From Cynocephalus volans (lineage: Eukaryota; Chordata; Mammalia; Dermoptera; Cynocephalidae), in assembly GCF_027409185.1 (NCBI RefSeq), contig NC_084462.1, positions 41,426,679 through 41,490,678 on the forward strand: DNA of 64,000 nucleotides, given 5' to 3'. A program made the position numbers and the translations under genes. Each line of letters begins with the position of its first letter. The stretch's first letter is position 1. Positions 23,201-33,594 of this stretch are shown piece by piece. The notes beneath the pieces are model-generated. The model had not been told where the DNA came from and ran no database searches. It saw only the letters and a list, made by a program, of their open reading frames with translations.

Positions 23201-26200
23201 GTGTTGTCTGACTGGAAGCTGAAGGAGCACACAGACTGCCTAAAAGAACTTGCAAGAGTTTTCAGGGTCAGGTCCAGAGGTGGCTTTTGTCATTTCTGCC
23301 CCCATTCCTCTGGCCGGACAACTCGGTCACACATCCCACAAAACACGGGGGAGGCTGGGGAAGATGGTCCAGCTGGTGCCCAGGACAAAGAGGGACAGGG
23401 CCATCTAGCCAGTGTTGGCTACACCTTCCTAGCTGTGTGACCCTGGGCTAGTTACTTAACCTCTCTGGGTCCCCTCAAAAGGGGGCTGTGAAGATTAACT
23501 TAGAAAATCTATAAAGTATACGAAGATATCCCAGGGGAAGGCCCACTGGTCCCAGACTCTGCCGAGGGGGATGGCCTGTTGGCTCCTGGACCCAGGCCCC
23601 AGTGCCCAAATGAGTCATCTGTATCCCACTTGGGACTTCTGTCTGGGACAGTGCACCTGCCCTGCCTGGCTGCTCAGCACACACATGAGCTGGGCAGGAG
23701 CAGCCACCCCAGCGCATTTAGGGGCTCTGCAGAAAGCCAGCCGGGCCGATGCCTGGAGCGACTGTGAGCTGTGTGGATGGCATGGGCTGGGCCCTGGGAT
23801 CAGGGCTGCGAGGGGGTTTCTGGTCTGCCCCCGACTTTGTGAAGCATCACCAGGTCTGCCTGTGTGCCTCCCACCCCGGCAGCCCCATGAGGAGCCCTGC
23901 AGTGCAGTGTCCCCAGGTCCATCTCTTCCTACTCAGCAGCCTTGTGACCACACAGCCTTTCCGTCCTGAGTGGCACTGTGAAGCCTGCTGTCCTCCTCCT
24001 GTACCTGCACCCAGCCCAGGGGCAAGTGGGCCTGGATTTGTGGTCTTTGCTATAAAATGCTGCTCAGTGATGGTCCCTGTCATACTGGGAGCCCTGCAGG
24101 AGGGGCCAGCTTTCCCCGCCCTGTGGTGGCCCGGGAACTGCCCATTCATGGGGCCTGGGAGCACAGCCCTGCCCAGGACAGGCCTGATGTCCCCTCAGAC
24201 TGCTCCCCTCCCCCAAACAACAGAGCGAAGCATGGGGACTGGTGAGGAAGTGGGGGCACAGAGAGGCTTAGGAACTTGCCCCCGGTCACACAGCCTGTGA
24301 GGCCACATGGGACAGTGGCAGGAAAGTAGCAGAAGAGGCGAGGAAGGGGAGGGGCTCTGGATTGTGTTTCATGGGGGCTGGATTAAGGCAATTCGGGAAG
24401 GAAGGGGAAGCCCTGCAAAGTCCAGGCACAGGGCCGTGAGCCTGCCTTTTCAGAGACCAGGAGAGCTGGAGGGAGAGGAGGGGACAGGGAGGGTGACAGT
24501 GACGAAGGCTCTCCTTTAGCTGCCTTTAAGGGGAGGAGCAGAGGGCATCTGAAGCAGCCTCCCCACAGATGGGGGATGGGTGGGTGTGAGTGGTCAGGGG
24601 GCTGAGGGCACTGAGGCAGGAGGGGCTTCTCAGAAGATTTGAGGGGTGCAGAGTCCAGGGTAGCAGCAGATCTTGGCCCTGTGGGTCTTGGAGCTGGGGG
24701 GAAATAATGCACACTTCTGAAGCCAGACTCCCCAGGACTGTCGTCCCTGGTCATGATGCATAGGAGAGGGGTCCTGACTGGCCCACCTAGCCCTGCCAGA
24801 GGGGCCTGACCTGGTTCCCTGTGCTGCCCCGCTGGCCCCCAGCCTGAAGTTCTTGCTCCAGCCAGCCTGGGACAGCCAAAGGGCTACTTGCATCCTCGGT
24901 GCAGGCCGGGCCGTGGCTGGGAAGTTCTCTGTCTCCACAGTGCCTGACCACGTGGTGACCATGGGCGGGATGGTGGGGACACCTGGCCAGGAAATGGCAT
25001 TTGTCAGCTCTTCTGCAGACCCACTGCGTTTTTTTGCCTGAATTACCACAGAAACATTTCCTGTGGCAGGTGGCAGGGTTTAATGTGCAGAGTGAGCAGT
25101 TAGATGAAACATGTCCCACGATTGGGGTGGCTTCTGTAAATCTGGGTGCTGGACAGGGAGCGGCTCTCCACACAGTTGTGTGTGTGTGTGTGTCTGTGCA
25201 TGTGTGTGTCTTTGTAGGCGCATGCCTGTGCATGTTTGTGTGCATGTGTATGTGCATTCATGTGTGTGTGTCTGTGCATGCCTGTGCCTGTGTGTGTGTT
25301 TGGATGGGTGTGCCTGTGCCTTGTCGCAGACCTTAGCACAGCCTGTGCTTTCGTCAGAACAAGGGGCATGATGTGGCTGAGCAGCTGTATTATGTTGTGG
25401 AACCCACATCTCCCCACTCCCCTTTGCTTTTAGCCTTGACTCTCCTAGGACATCTATTTTTCTTTTCTTTTCTTTCTTTTTTTTTTTTTTTGTAATAACT
25501 GTGGTAAAATACATGCAACATAAAATTTACTGCCTTAGCCATTTTTAAGCTTACATTCACATTGTCATGCAGCCAGGCTCCAGAACCTTTCGTCTTGCAA
25601 AACTGAAACTGTCCCCATGGAACACTGACTCCCCAGTCTCCCTCCCACAGCCCTGGTGATCACCATTCTACCCTCTGTCTCTATGAATATGACCACTCCC
25701 ATAAGTGGAATCATACAGTATGTGTCCTGTGACTGGCTTCTTTCACTTAGCATGATGTCCTCAAGGGTCTTCCATGTGGCATGTGTCAGACTCTCCTTCC
25801 TCTGAGGTTGAAGGAGATGCCGTTGTGCACCGAGAACACGTGGCGAACCCATCATCGGTGGACACTGAGCTGCTCCCACCTCTTGGCTGCTGAGGAGGTG
25901 CTGCCCTGGGCACTGGTGTGCCAGGCGCCTGCTTTCCAGTCTGGCAGTTTGTGTTGTAGTGGGGCCCCTGGCCCTCCAGTCCATGTCTGGGGACACTTCT
26001 AGGAAGCAGGATGTGGAAGCTCCCCCTATGGGCAAGCTCTTCCTGCAGACCCAGGGCATCCCTGCGGCAGCCGGTGTCTGGAACGGTGCTCCAGTTAGGG
26101 AACGGCGTTATCTGTCACCATTTCACAGATGAGAGCAGAGAACAAGGGGGTGAAGTAACTTGCCCTGTCTCCCAGCTGGGGCGTGGCAGACTGGAAGAAG

Positions 26201-29200
26201 GGCATGCCGACTGCCCCCACCAGCTGCTTTTTTGTAGTGTCAGGGTGTCAATGCGAGTGTGCACATGTAGATTTGGGGACATTTGTGACCAGCACAGAGG
26301 CTGATACATCGGTACCTAGGGCCCAGGACGCCAATAACCAAGCCTCAGGAGTGCACACAAGGCCCTGATTTCAGCCTTGGTGGTGGCTGGCGGCCTCTCC
26401 TCCTGCTGAGCCTGCCAGGAGCACTGTGCCCGCTCACAGCCTACCCTGCAGTGCGCTTCCCCCAAGGCTCCTGGAGAAGTTTGCTCACATCCAAGCTAGT
26501 TTTGCATAAGTGCCTTTTTCCATTTTCAGCTTCATTACACCCAAAGTACAATGTATGAGTTTGTAGTCAGGCCCTGGGTGACCCAATTAATGCTGTTTCC
26601 AATGGATCCTGCCTCTCTTCCCTCAACACCTTTCAACAAGTCAAGAAATCAGAGAAGACTGCAGCTTGGAAACACCAGCCTTCCTCCTGGGAAGTGCACC
26701 CAAGCAGTTAGAGCATGCCCAGGTCCCGATGCTGGTGGGGCATGCCTTGGGGCATGCCTCGTCTGGAAGGCAGCTGCCCCGTGTGCGTGCCCCCCAGCAC
26801 CGCAGCTCCCCTGCCCTGCCTCCAGATCCCCTCCAGCTCCCTTGCCAGCATCGGAGTCTTCCTCCCTGCAGCCCCTCCTGAGGCGCAAACCCATTTTCAC
26901 CCTCTCCCCTTGTTTCCCCTCTTCGTCCTCTTTTCTCCGATCTCCAAGACTAGGGAGACAGGGGCCACCAGGGCTTTGATCAAATGGGTACTTTCTAAGG
27001 AGTGTCCCAGCTTCTGGCCAGTCTGGAGAAGTGAGCCAGCCCATCCTGAGGCACCTTCTAGATCTTCAAAGAACCAGTTATAAAAGAACCAGTTACATTT
27101 GACACAGAATACCCCTAAGTCATTTGAGAAGAAGAAGAATAAAAGTTAATCCTCGATGCCTGTGTAGGGTGTTTGGCAGCAGGTAAGCAGAGCCTTCATT
27201 TGACAGACGGGTGCCCCACCTCTGTGGACAACAGTGGCCACAAGCACAGACCGCCTTCCTTTCTCCAGCCCACCTCTGCCCCCGGCCAGTCCCTTGTCTG
27301 GCCCTAGTGCCTGGATGCCAGGATTGTTAACAGGCTCAGCTGCAGGAGTCCAGGAGGCTGGGCAGCAGTGGCCTTGGGCTGTGACATCAGTCTGCACCTG
27401 TGTGTCCAGCCAGAGCAGAATGTCTCCTTCCAGATAGGGAGGGCCCCTGGGTGCTGGGAGGGATGGGCCGCGGGCCCCACACTGGGATCCCACACATCTG
27501 GTTGGTTGGGAAAGGCCTGTGGAGTTTGTGACAGGCAAAAGTCACAAAACAAATGACAGAGGAATTGAGCAGGTGGCAGCCAGGACCAGCCTGCAGTCAG
27601 TGGACTTGGAAGCCTATCCCAGCCGTAAAGAGATGCCAGGCCAGGTGCGCAGGGGCAGGTGGGGGCGGCCTCCAGCAGGCCCTGGTGCTCAGCCCCCACT
27701 GAATGAGCAGTTGGGCCACGGCTGGGTGAGGGGCCACACGGGCCTGTGTTCTGACACAGGTGGGGCCTCCACCCAACAAAGCCTTTGTCTCCGAGGTGAG
27801 GCGGGGAGGGCGTTCTCTTCAGGACACCGAGAAGTCCTCCATAGGTAGAACCTTTCCATGGAATGAAAAGAACCATCACGTGGGGGAGCAGGGCCTGGCC
27901 TTCCTGCCTGGGACCTCCCCCCACCCGCACCTGCATCTCCTGCAGGCAGCTGACCCTTGACCTGTTAGGGTGCTGACCAGAGCCACCCTTCCTGCCCCTG
28001 TCTTTTCAAGTATGAGGACCCCTAAAAAGTCATAAATGTCAGGAGATGCTAGCTGGACTGAGGAACTTTCAGGCTGAGGAAGTCCTGAGGACAAAAGGCC
28101 ACAGGAATTCAGCGAGGTCCTGGGTGGCAGGGTGCTGACACGGTGCTGGGAAAGGTCTGCCGCTGCTCCAGGCTGCCAGGCGGGTGGACGGGGCTTCTGG
28201 GGCCACGGCCTTGCCAACACAGTGTCCAGGGCTGGGCGGGGTGAGAGGGTGGACAGGGGAGACCCCCAGCTGTGGCTGTGGCTGCTTGTCCCCCAACTCT
28301 GCCTTGCTTTGTTGGTGGATTAACAACCCTGGCAGTGGAGGGAGGCCAGTGCCCTTTTTGCTTCCCCCACCCGATCGCCTCTTCAGCTGGGGCTGACCAG
28401 GAGCATGAGTCCCAGGACCCCAACCTCCCCTCCTATCGTGGTGCCTTCCTTCCTGGGCCGGGGCTGAGCTCCTCTTCCAGGTCTCTGCACCAATGCTCAC
28501 CTTTCTAATGCCTTGACTTTTAGTGAATTTCACAAGTGGTTGGCGACAAACTTAGGGGCTTCACTGTCACTTTCCCAGACGCTTTACATCTGTCAGCTCA
28601 TGAGGTCATCCCCTGCTCCTTGTGAGGTGGGAATGATCACCATCTTCCCGTGAGAGAGGAGCAGTGTACACTGGCAGAGAATTGTCCAGAACATGCATTA
28701 ATTATGCACATCACCAGCCTTTTACCCTCCAAAGCAAGGGCTCCGGGGTGGCTGGGGGTTGGGGGTCGGAGCCCTGGATGGTCCCCCTCAACTGTGTTGA
28801 CTCTTTTTATTTAAACATATTCCAATCATAAATTTCCCTGTTACGAGTCAACGAATTGCATGTATTTATTTATCACATAGGGCGTTTTCCTCTGTGCGAC
28901 TAATTTCTCTTCTCCCATCTTTGGGGATGTGGCGTGTGCCCATCTGGTGTGGTGAGAACTTGTGTGCTGACCTGACCATGTCTGCTTAGATCTGCAGCCT
29001 CATGAGAGGGGGCATCGCAGAGCGAGGTGGCGTCCGCGTCGGCCACCGCATCATCGAGATCAATGGGCAGAGTGTGGTGGCCACGGCCCATGAGAAGATT
29101 GTTCAAGCTCTGTCCAACTCGGTCGGGGAGGTAAGATCATGCCCCTCCTCCCCCCACCCCGTCATTTTCCTGATCCCAAGTCTAGGGGCATCTCAGCCCA

Positions 29201-30997
29201 CACTTTTTTCATGACCATCATCGAACCCACATGGGCGGTATGTGATGTGCTCAGGAAAGCCACTGGGCCCCACCCAAAAGCCCTCCTTGTTAAGAGATCC
29301 TGTCCCTGCTGGGACAGTGAACATATGTCTGTTTGCTGGTTCCTGTGTGTTCCACACCTTGTCCTGTGCGAGCCACCCCCTCTCCAGGGGGCTGTCTGGG
29401 CTGTGCCTCCCACCCAGGGATGCCGTGCTGAGCAGGAGGCAGGCAGCGACGGCGGCCGTCCCGTTCCTGCTCTGTTGACCTGCGCAGCAGCCATTTCAAG
29501 TCTCAGCAGACAACGCAAAAGCAGCTGGGCTCCTGTGCTGCTGTTTCTGGAACCAGACCATGCACACCCAGTGTGGGAGCCCTTGCTCTGCAGGTGCAAG
29601 GCTGCTCAGGCCTTTCCCACTTCGCTGGCTTTTGACCTTCCCGCAGTCTACTTCCTTCTGGCCTTGTTTCAATGGCAGCAGGAGGATGGCCGAGGGTACA
29701 GAGGGGAGGGGCACGGCTTTGCTTTGGAAGCTCAGAGTAAACAGGCCGAGGTGAGAGTGATTCTGGAGTGTGCAGGCTCCCCCTGGTGGCCGCGTGGGTG
29801 GCAGACCTGGCTTCTGCTTCTGTGGCTGCGGGGAAAGGGGTGGGGTGCTGTTTCCTGAGTGGGACCCTCAGTGTTTCCTGAAACCTCAGGGCAGGGAGAG
29901 GCATGTCGTCCCCTGGAGGGGTGGTGGCAGATGGCTGGCTCTGGGGAGAAAGAGGGGCCAGTAGCTGCTGTTCACAGATGGCTTCAGAGAAAGGCAAACC
30001 CAGTCCCCCTACGCAGCCTTCTGCAGGGCCATGCTCTCGGTAGCCCGCGGGGCCTGCCTGGGAGCTGTGGGCCGAGCTGGAGTGATGCTCACAGGCGCGA
30101 GAGCAGCGCGGGGTTGGGGACTGGTGGCTTCCCGCGTGTTCCTGAGCACGGCTAGAAACTTAGTCACTGCTAACCAGAACTTTTGATAAGCCTGGTGGGG
30201 GGGTTGAGGCTGAGGGATTACAGGGAGTGAATCTTCTGGGTTGAGGGCAGAGCGAGAATCCTAGCGGATTAAGCAGACCCGGGCGGCGTGGCCTGGCGAC
30301 AGCATGAGCGGTGCTGGAGCGGAGCCCGCCTTCCTCCCAGTGCCCTCGAAGGAGGATTTGGGGTGCATAGCCCACGCAGCTGGTCTCCCTGGGGAGCAAT
30401 CTTACACCCTGTGTGTGTAACCAGCCCCTTTGGAGCCCGGGAGTGAGGCCAGGCCCCGAAGGGTCATTTGCTAACTGATCCCCAAAGGATGGGGACTCCA
30501 GGCACCTAGGGCTCAGCTTTCGCCAGTCCCGCGTCGTGGGCAGGGCTGTGTCTTCTCTCTCGCTCTGCTCCCCGCTGAGTGAAGCAAAGTGCGCACAGAG
30601 GCCTGGGCGCCCCAGGCCGGGGGCAAACTGTAGGCACCGTTACAAGTCTGGTTTTCACCCCCCTGGTGTCAGCGTGACTGAAAGGAAAACTAGCACTTGA
30701 CTGAGTGTAAAACCCTCTAAAGACGGGGATGGGGAACCGGAGCCATAGTCTGCGAGGTCCTGGACCGAGTTCTTAGTCCCCTGGCCTGGGCAGGCCCTTC
30801 TTCCTGCACTCTAGAGACTGGCGCTTTAAACAGAGCGCTCTCAGGGGGTTTCTTGTTTTCACTTGATTGCCTCCAAGGAGGGGAGGGCGGGGCGGTGTGG
30901 CTCAGCCTCCTGTCTCTGTTGACAGATTCACATGAAGACCATGCCTGCCGCCATGTTCAGGCTCCTCACAGGCCAGGAGACCCCCCTCTACATCTAG
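8125..30997 (+). CDS. APBA2: APBA2 (Mint2/X11-like) C-terminal half, nine coding exons
   Basis: Join 8125-8270, 9287-9322, 13023-13109, 16837-17022, 19132-19311, 20284-20496, 21989-22108, 28990-29130, 30926-30997. Spliced, these give about 392 residues, matching the C-terminal half of human APBA2 (749 residues as I recall). Order: PTB domain (about residues 368-555 in human numbering), PDZ1 (568-653), PDZ2 (659-735) and the C-terminal PLYI tail. The family is a neuronal adaptor: the PTB domain binds the NPxY region of amyloid precursor protein, the PDZ pair binds membrane-protein tails, and the missing N-terminal half carries the Munc18-binding segment. All exons have AG/GT borders and all eight introns are phase 0. 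Several diagnostic residues ([29 protein letters not shown]) are of APBA2 and not APBA1 type. I saw no frameshift or premature stop. The first exon begins with two bases that complete a valine codon from an upstream exon outside the window. Confidence 0.97.
8271..9286 (+). other. APBA2: APBA2 intron, 1.0 kb
   Basis: Unique GC-rich intron. I see no repeat or regulatory element I can name. Confidence 0.6.
9287..9322 (+). CDS. APBA2: APBA2 36-bp micro-exon (likely cassette)
   Basis: Twelve codons, [12 protein letters not shown], between a TTTCTCTTACATGCTGCTCAG acceptor tract and a GTGTGT donor. It inserts a strongly basic patch into a PTB loop (human residues about 406-417). Both ends are phase 0, so skipping keeps the frame. 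I recall a human isoform lacking this segment. Its length puts it below most exon-finding thresholds. Confidence 0.93.
9590..9800. other. AT-rich island, possible conserved non-coding element
   Basis: Contains several ATTAA/TTAAT cores (homeodomain-like) within a GC-rich intron and no repeat signature. Conservation is inferred from composition only. Confidence 0.3.
10870..11160. other. AT-rich island, possible conserved non-coding element
   Basis: Non-repetitive AT-rich block in GC-rich intron, with homopolymer-poor, varied sequence. Its function is unknown to me. Confidence 0.25.
12030..12976 (-). mobile_element. LINE-1 3' end, antisense to APBA2
   Basis: Starts with a T-rich tail near 12030-12056, then the reverse complement of an L1M-type 3' UTR, then the end of ORF2 (plus-strand landmark CATTCCCACCAACAGTG). 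It is truncated at its 5' end near 12976, about 47 bases before an APBA2 exon. Confidence 0.85.
13023..13109 (+). CDS. APBA2: APBA2 exon: PTB domain middle
   Basis: 29 codons from [14 protein letters not shown] to KVLNADTQ, bordered by TTTCATAG and GTAAGAAT. One residue differs from my recollection of human (GDS here, GDA in human). An antisense LINE-1 tail ends only about 47 bases upstream, so the branch point and pyrimidine tract must fit in that short gap. Confidence 0.95.
13110..16836 (+). other. APBA2: APBA2 intron, 3.7 kb
   Basis: Apart from the hAT element at 16537-16765, which ends 71 bases before the next exon, this is unique GC-rich sequence with nothing I can name. Confidence 0.6.
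16537..16765 (+). mobile_element. MER20-type hAT element with intact 8-bp target duplication
   Basis: Begins CCATGGTTCTCAGCTGGGGC, contains TTTTTGGTTGTCACACGGG and CATCTAGTGGGTAGAG, and ends near CAAAAGCCTG. Perfect 8-bp copies AACTAGAG flank it at 16529-16536 and 16766-16773. The stretch CACAGGGCATAGGGCACAGGA shows a small internal duplication. Confidence 0.85.
16837..17022 (+). CDS. APBA2: APBA2 exon: PTB domain core
   Basis: 62 codons from [19 protein letters not shown] to [11 protein letters not shown], between CCCAACAG and GTGAGTGA. It includes the strand [17 protein letters not shown], which in PTB domains lines the peptide groove, and the variable loop [20 protein letters not shown], which identifies APBA2. 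Confidence 0.96.
17023..19131 (+). other. APBA2: APBA2 intron, 2.1 kb
   Basis: GC-rich intron with a G-rich run near 18510-18540. No other element recognised. Confidence 0.6.
19132..19311 (+). CDS. APBA2: APBA2 exon: PTB C-terminal helix and linker
   Basis: 60 codons from [20 protein letters not shown] to [10 protein letters not shown], between CCCTGCAG and GTGAGTGG. It holds the long C-terminal PTB helix that packs on the bound NPxY peptide, then the acidic linker ending just before PDZ1. Confidence 0.96.
19312..20283 (+). other. APBA2: APBA2 intron, 1.0 kb
   Basis: Contains a degenerate tandem repeat at 19705-19800 built on TTGAATGACTGAATGAT, perhaps grown from the tail of an L2 or MIR relic. 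The rest is unique sequence. Confidence 0.6.
20284..20496 (+). CDS. APBA2: APBA2 exon: PDZ1
   Basis: 71 codons from [18 protein letters not shown] to LATCQGIIK, between CCCTTGCAG and GTGGGCAC. The carboxylate-binding loop of PDZ1 is the GEILGVVVV stretch. [20 protein letters not shown] is the usual PDZ turn ahead of the D-x-I core. Confidence 0.96.
20497..21988 (+). other. APBA2: APBA2 intron, 1.5 kb
   Basis: Contains an antisense MIR fragment at 20555-20645. Otherwise unique GC-rich sequence. Confidence 0.6.
20555..20645 (-). repeat. MIR fragment
   Basis: AAGGAAACTGAGGCCCAG followed by AGTCAAAATTTGAGCCCA is the reverse complement of the MIR core. Confidence 0.6.
21989..22108 (+). CDS. APBA2: APBA2 exon: end of PDZ1 and start of PDZ2
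   Basis: 40 codons from [20 protein letters not shown] to LGFSVQNGI, between CTCTTCAG and GTGAGTCC. It carries the last PDZ1 strand, the very short linker between the PDZ domains, and the YQLGFSV carboxylate loop of PDZ2. Confidence 0.95.
23425..23515 (+). repeat. MIR fragment
   Basis: CTAGCTGTGTGACCCTGGGC, then AGTTACTTAACCTCTCTGGG, is the MIR core in forward orientation. Confidence 0.8.
24230..24305 (-). repeat. MIR fragment
   Basis: GGCACAGAGAGGCTTAGGAA, then CTTGCCCCCGGTCACACAGC, matches the antisense MIR core. Confidence 0.65.
25176..25330. repeat. TG-rich simple repeat
   Basis: A pure (TG)n start followed by imperfect TGTGCATG units. Confidence 0.9.
25457..25815 (-). mobile_element. 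LINE-1 3' UTR fragment, antisense
   Basis: A T-rich tail (25457-25492) followed by the reverse complement of an L1M-type 3' UTR; landmarks GTGGAATCATACAGTATGTG and TTCTTTCACTTAGCATGATG. Confidence 0.75.
26095..26205 (-). repeat. MIR fragment
   Basis: CATTTCACAGATGAGAGCAG and GTGAAGTAACTTGCCCTG match the antisense MIR core. Confidence 0.65.
28575..28690 (-). repeat. MIR-like fragment
   Basis: TTTACATCTGTCAGCTCATG, then AGGTGGGAATGATCACCATC, resembles the 3' half of MIR in antisense. It is degraded. Confidence 0.45.
28990..29130 (+). CDS. APBA2: APBA2 exon: PDZ2 core
   Basis: 47 codons from [20 protein letters not shown] to [10 protein letters not shown], between TCTGCTTAG and GTAAGATC. The intron before it is 6.9 kb, the longest between the coding exons seen here. 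Confidence 0.96.
29131..30925 (+). other. APBA2: APBA2 last intron, 1.8 kb
   Basis: Unique GC-rich intron. No repeat or extra exon recognised. Confidence 0.6.
30926..30997 (+). CDS. APBA2: APBA2 terminal coding exon
   Basis: 23 codons, [20 protein letters not shown] then LYI and TAG at 30995-30997, after a GTTGACAG acceptor. In the family the hydrophobic C-terminal tail (here PLYI) can fold back into the PDZ1 groove and mask it; the last residues keep that form. Confidence 0.97.
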   Translation: MHMKTMPAAMFRLLTGQETPLYI

Positions 30998-31150
30998 GAC
31001 CCCCAGCCCTGGCCACAGAGCCGGGAACACCCACAGGCCCACCTGGGCCCAGAAGAGCCGGAAGCCGGGACCTAGGACCTGACCCTTGATCCCTGATCCC
31101 CCAGCCCAGCCAAGGACACTGCTCCCCTGAAGGGCATACCCTTGCCACGC

Positions 31151-31540
31151 AGTTTTTTTTTTTTTTTCTGGCTAATAAGGGGTATGTCTTTATTCAAGGA
31201 GAGCCACAGGAACACATCTTCGTAAAACAGTCAAGTATTTTGCCCCATTCTGAACTGTGTCCTCATTGCGAGTAAGGGTACCTCTGTGTGGTGTAGAGTG
31301 TGTGTCCTTCCCCCTGAAGCTGTAGAAAGTGAACGTGGGGGCCTGCCAGAGGCGGCGCCGAAGGGAGGCCTCTGGGGATGCAGCTCCTGGCTGGGACGTC
31401 TGGGGGCCTACGGGGACTGCCGCTGCTCCACAGGAACCTGGGCAGCCTGGCCCACAGGATGATTGTAATGAAAGCATGGGGACATGTGATTGATTGAATT
31501 TACTGAGAAAGAAGATACTCCTGAGTTTAATAAATGATGA
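31151..31540 (-). pseudogene. Possible processed retrocopy antisense in APBA2 3' UTR
   Basis: Read on the minus strand, a reading frame of about 120 codons ends at a TGA that overlaps AATAAA (31189-31194). About 21 bases later comes a pure run of 15 A (31151-31166 as T on the plus strand). Stop, signal and tail in that order are the mark of a reverse-transcribed mRNA. Possible target-site copies of GCCACG lie at both ends (near 31144 and 31541). The reading frame contains APTFTFYSFRGKDTHSTPHR and ends CVPVALLE; I do not recognise the parent. The alternative is that the T run and frame are chance parts of an ordinary UTR. Confidence 0.45.
31529..31534 (+). promoter_or_regulatory. Possible proximal APBA2 poly(A) signal
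   Basis: AATAAA inside the APBA2 3' UTR. No strong GT-rich element follows it, and it sits at the edge of the suspected antisense insertion, so it may be unused or may have arrived with that insertion. Confidence 0.35.
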
Positions 31541-32151
31541 TGGCCACGACATCAAAACTCCCTATTTATTTAGGTGATAGTCCCATTTGGACTTTTATTT
31601 TGACAAGCCGTTCTTCAGACTAGGGTTTTCCAAAGACTCGTGACCACACCTGCGTCTCCAGTCTCACCTGTTCTTGCGTGTCTTTGGACTCACCTGGGCA
31701 CCCCCCAACTCCTGGCTGCCTCTTCACGGCCAGGCTTCCCACCAGGGGGACCAGGCTGCTACCCTGCCAGGGACAAGGAGGGTAGCATGGACGTCTGCCC
31801 CTATTTAAAATCTCTATCTACACACACACATCGCACTCCTGCTCCCCAGTGGACAAGCAAAACCCACAACAGAAAACGCAACCTCTGCCACTCCGGAGGC
31901 AACCAGCCGCGAGCGCAGGCCCCGCGAGCAGCATTGCGGCGTGGAGATACAGTAAGGTAGAGTCTAGCTCAGCTCATTCGAGATCAGTGCTAACTGACGT
32001 CGTTTTGTCTGGAAGTCTTTCTTTGGCCTCGAAGAATACACTGTGACTTAAGAAGCCTTACCACGCAGTGACTAAAGCTTAGGACACTGCATTCAAGGGG
32101 TAACCTGTGTGTTGCATGCGCTGACCTTAGGAGGACTTCGCTCATGTCACT

Positions 32152-32157
32152 AATAAA
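32152..32157 (+). promoter_or_regulatory. APBA2: APBA2 poly(A) signal (distal, preferred)
   Basis: AATAAA is followed about 18 bases later by a likely cleavage site, then by the GT-rich tract TGTGGCTGGTTTGTT. This is the full arrangement expected of a strong mammalian polyadenylation site. Confidence 0.7.
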
Positions 32158-32175
32158 CCCGAAGTCATGACGAAA

Positions 32176-33594
32176 AGCTGCTCGTGTGGCTGGTTTGTTA
32201 ACTGAGCAGTGGGTGCCCACTGTAGGCCGTAGCTCTAGAGTCTGCTGCGTGGTTATGGCAGCAGCTGTTCAGCGTCCCTGGGTCTGGGGCCTCGGGGGCT
32301 CTGGCTGGGGAGGTTGGGGCGCGGACACTATCATCACAAGGTGTCAGGTGGGCAACGCCCTGCAGCAGCTGGAGGTGTCAGCAATGGTGACAGGTCACCA
32401 GGCCAGCCCCACAGACTATTGACTCACTGAATAAGGGAGTGATGGAGACTTGGGCTTCTCCAGATTTCAATTTAAGTCACCTCTGGGAGAGGTGCGTGTG
32501 TGTGTGCACGTATGCACATATGTGCGTGTGTAACAGAAACCTGGACCACCTGACCTGTCCTGGCACCCTCTCCATACCTGTGGGGTCCTCTGCAGCTTTC
32601 AAGACTCAGCAGCTCTCCCATCACTTACCTTTCTCTGTGGCCACTATCCTGGCGTCACCTGGTGTGGGAAGTCCTTGGGGTAAATGGCTTTGGTCAGAAG
32701 CCCAGGTTGTGGGGGGCGTGTCTAGCCGTGTTAGCCCGGGGACCTTGAACAAGCAGGGCCCACCCATAGCAGCAAAACTGTACTGCCACGTGCTGTCAAC
32801 CTGGTGCCCTCATGGCCCGGAATTCTCGGGGAGCTGCAGAGCCAGGAGAAGGCTGGTTCTCACCTGACTGCCTGATGCACACCCATCAGGTGGGCTGAGA
32901 ACTCACTTAAACACTACCTTGGCCATCATACATGCAAGAAACAGCATTTCAATGTGAATTGCAGCTCTGTGCCTTTCTCTTCCCAGAAAGCATCCATGTG
33001 GACTCAGAAATGCCCAGTAGGAAGCGCCATCAGAAAGAGCAACTTAAAGGCCTCCCCCACCCCCCCCTCTGAAAGTGCTGAAGAACTGAAAGTAAAATAA
33101 AATTCTTCACTTTACCAGGAAACAAAAAATGCTACCCAGGAATGGCCCACTACCTTGGGGAATGAAAAGACGTCTCACCTGAGTAAAAGCTGAGGGGCCC
33201 AGTCCTGCAGTGCCAGGGCGAGGCAGGTGAGCAGGTTTCAGAGAGGAAATGCAAGACTAGCAGATGACACAGGGCAGAACTCCCACCAAATGATGCACTT
33301 TTTTAAAAAACCCAAATTAAAGACAATCTACATTCTTCCCAGAAACCCTGGATGTGGCATCCAGGTAGGGGTAGCTGTGGATCGGGCGTGCGTGGGACCT
33401 GCATGCATCTGGGTGCCTGCTCTCTTCCCATGCCCCAGGAGCTGACCTCCGGCAGCACGGCTGGGTGGCCATGGGTGGTCACACTTCTGGTGGATGCGGC
33501 TAGTTTGGCCTGAGTCCTCCTGCTGGACCCTGCCCTTGGCCCAAGGTACACACAGGCTCTCAGCCTGTCTCTGTCCCAATTAGACTCAGAGACA
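32176..33594. other. Intergenic gap between convergent APBA2 and ENTREP2
   Basis: About 1.4 kb between the two poly(A) sites. It holds a short TG-rich run near 32495-32530 and otherwise unique sequence. I saw no exon, promoter-like CpG cluster or repeat that I can name. Confidence 0.6.

Larger units (their letters stand above)
22109..28989 (+). other. APBA2: APBA2 intron, 6.9 kb
   Basis: Holds MIR relics (23425-23515, 24230-24305, 26095-26205, 28575-28690), a TG repeat (25176-25330), an antisense LINE-1 3' UTR (25457-25815) and a possible old LTR fragment near 23040-23170 that I could not assign. No exon recognised. Confidence 0.6.
30998..32175 (+). other. APBA2: APBA2 3' UTR
   Basis: Runs from the stop codon to the probable cleavage site near 32175, about 1.2 kb. 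It contains a possible antisense processed insertion (31151-31540), overlapping ATTTA pentamers at 31564-31573 that could act as an AU-rich element, and a CA-rich run near 31820. An earlier AATAAA lies at 31529-31534. The downstream end is chosen because the second signal is followed by a GT-rich tract. Confidence 0.7.
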
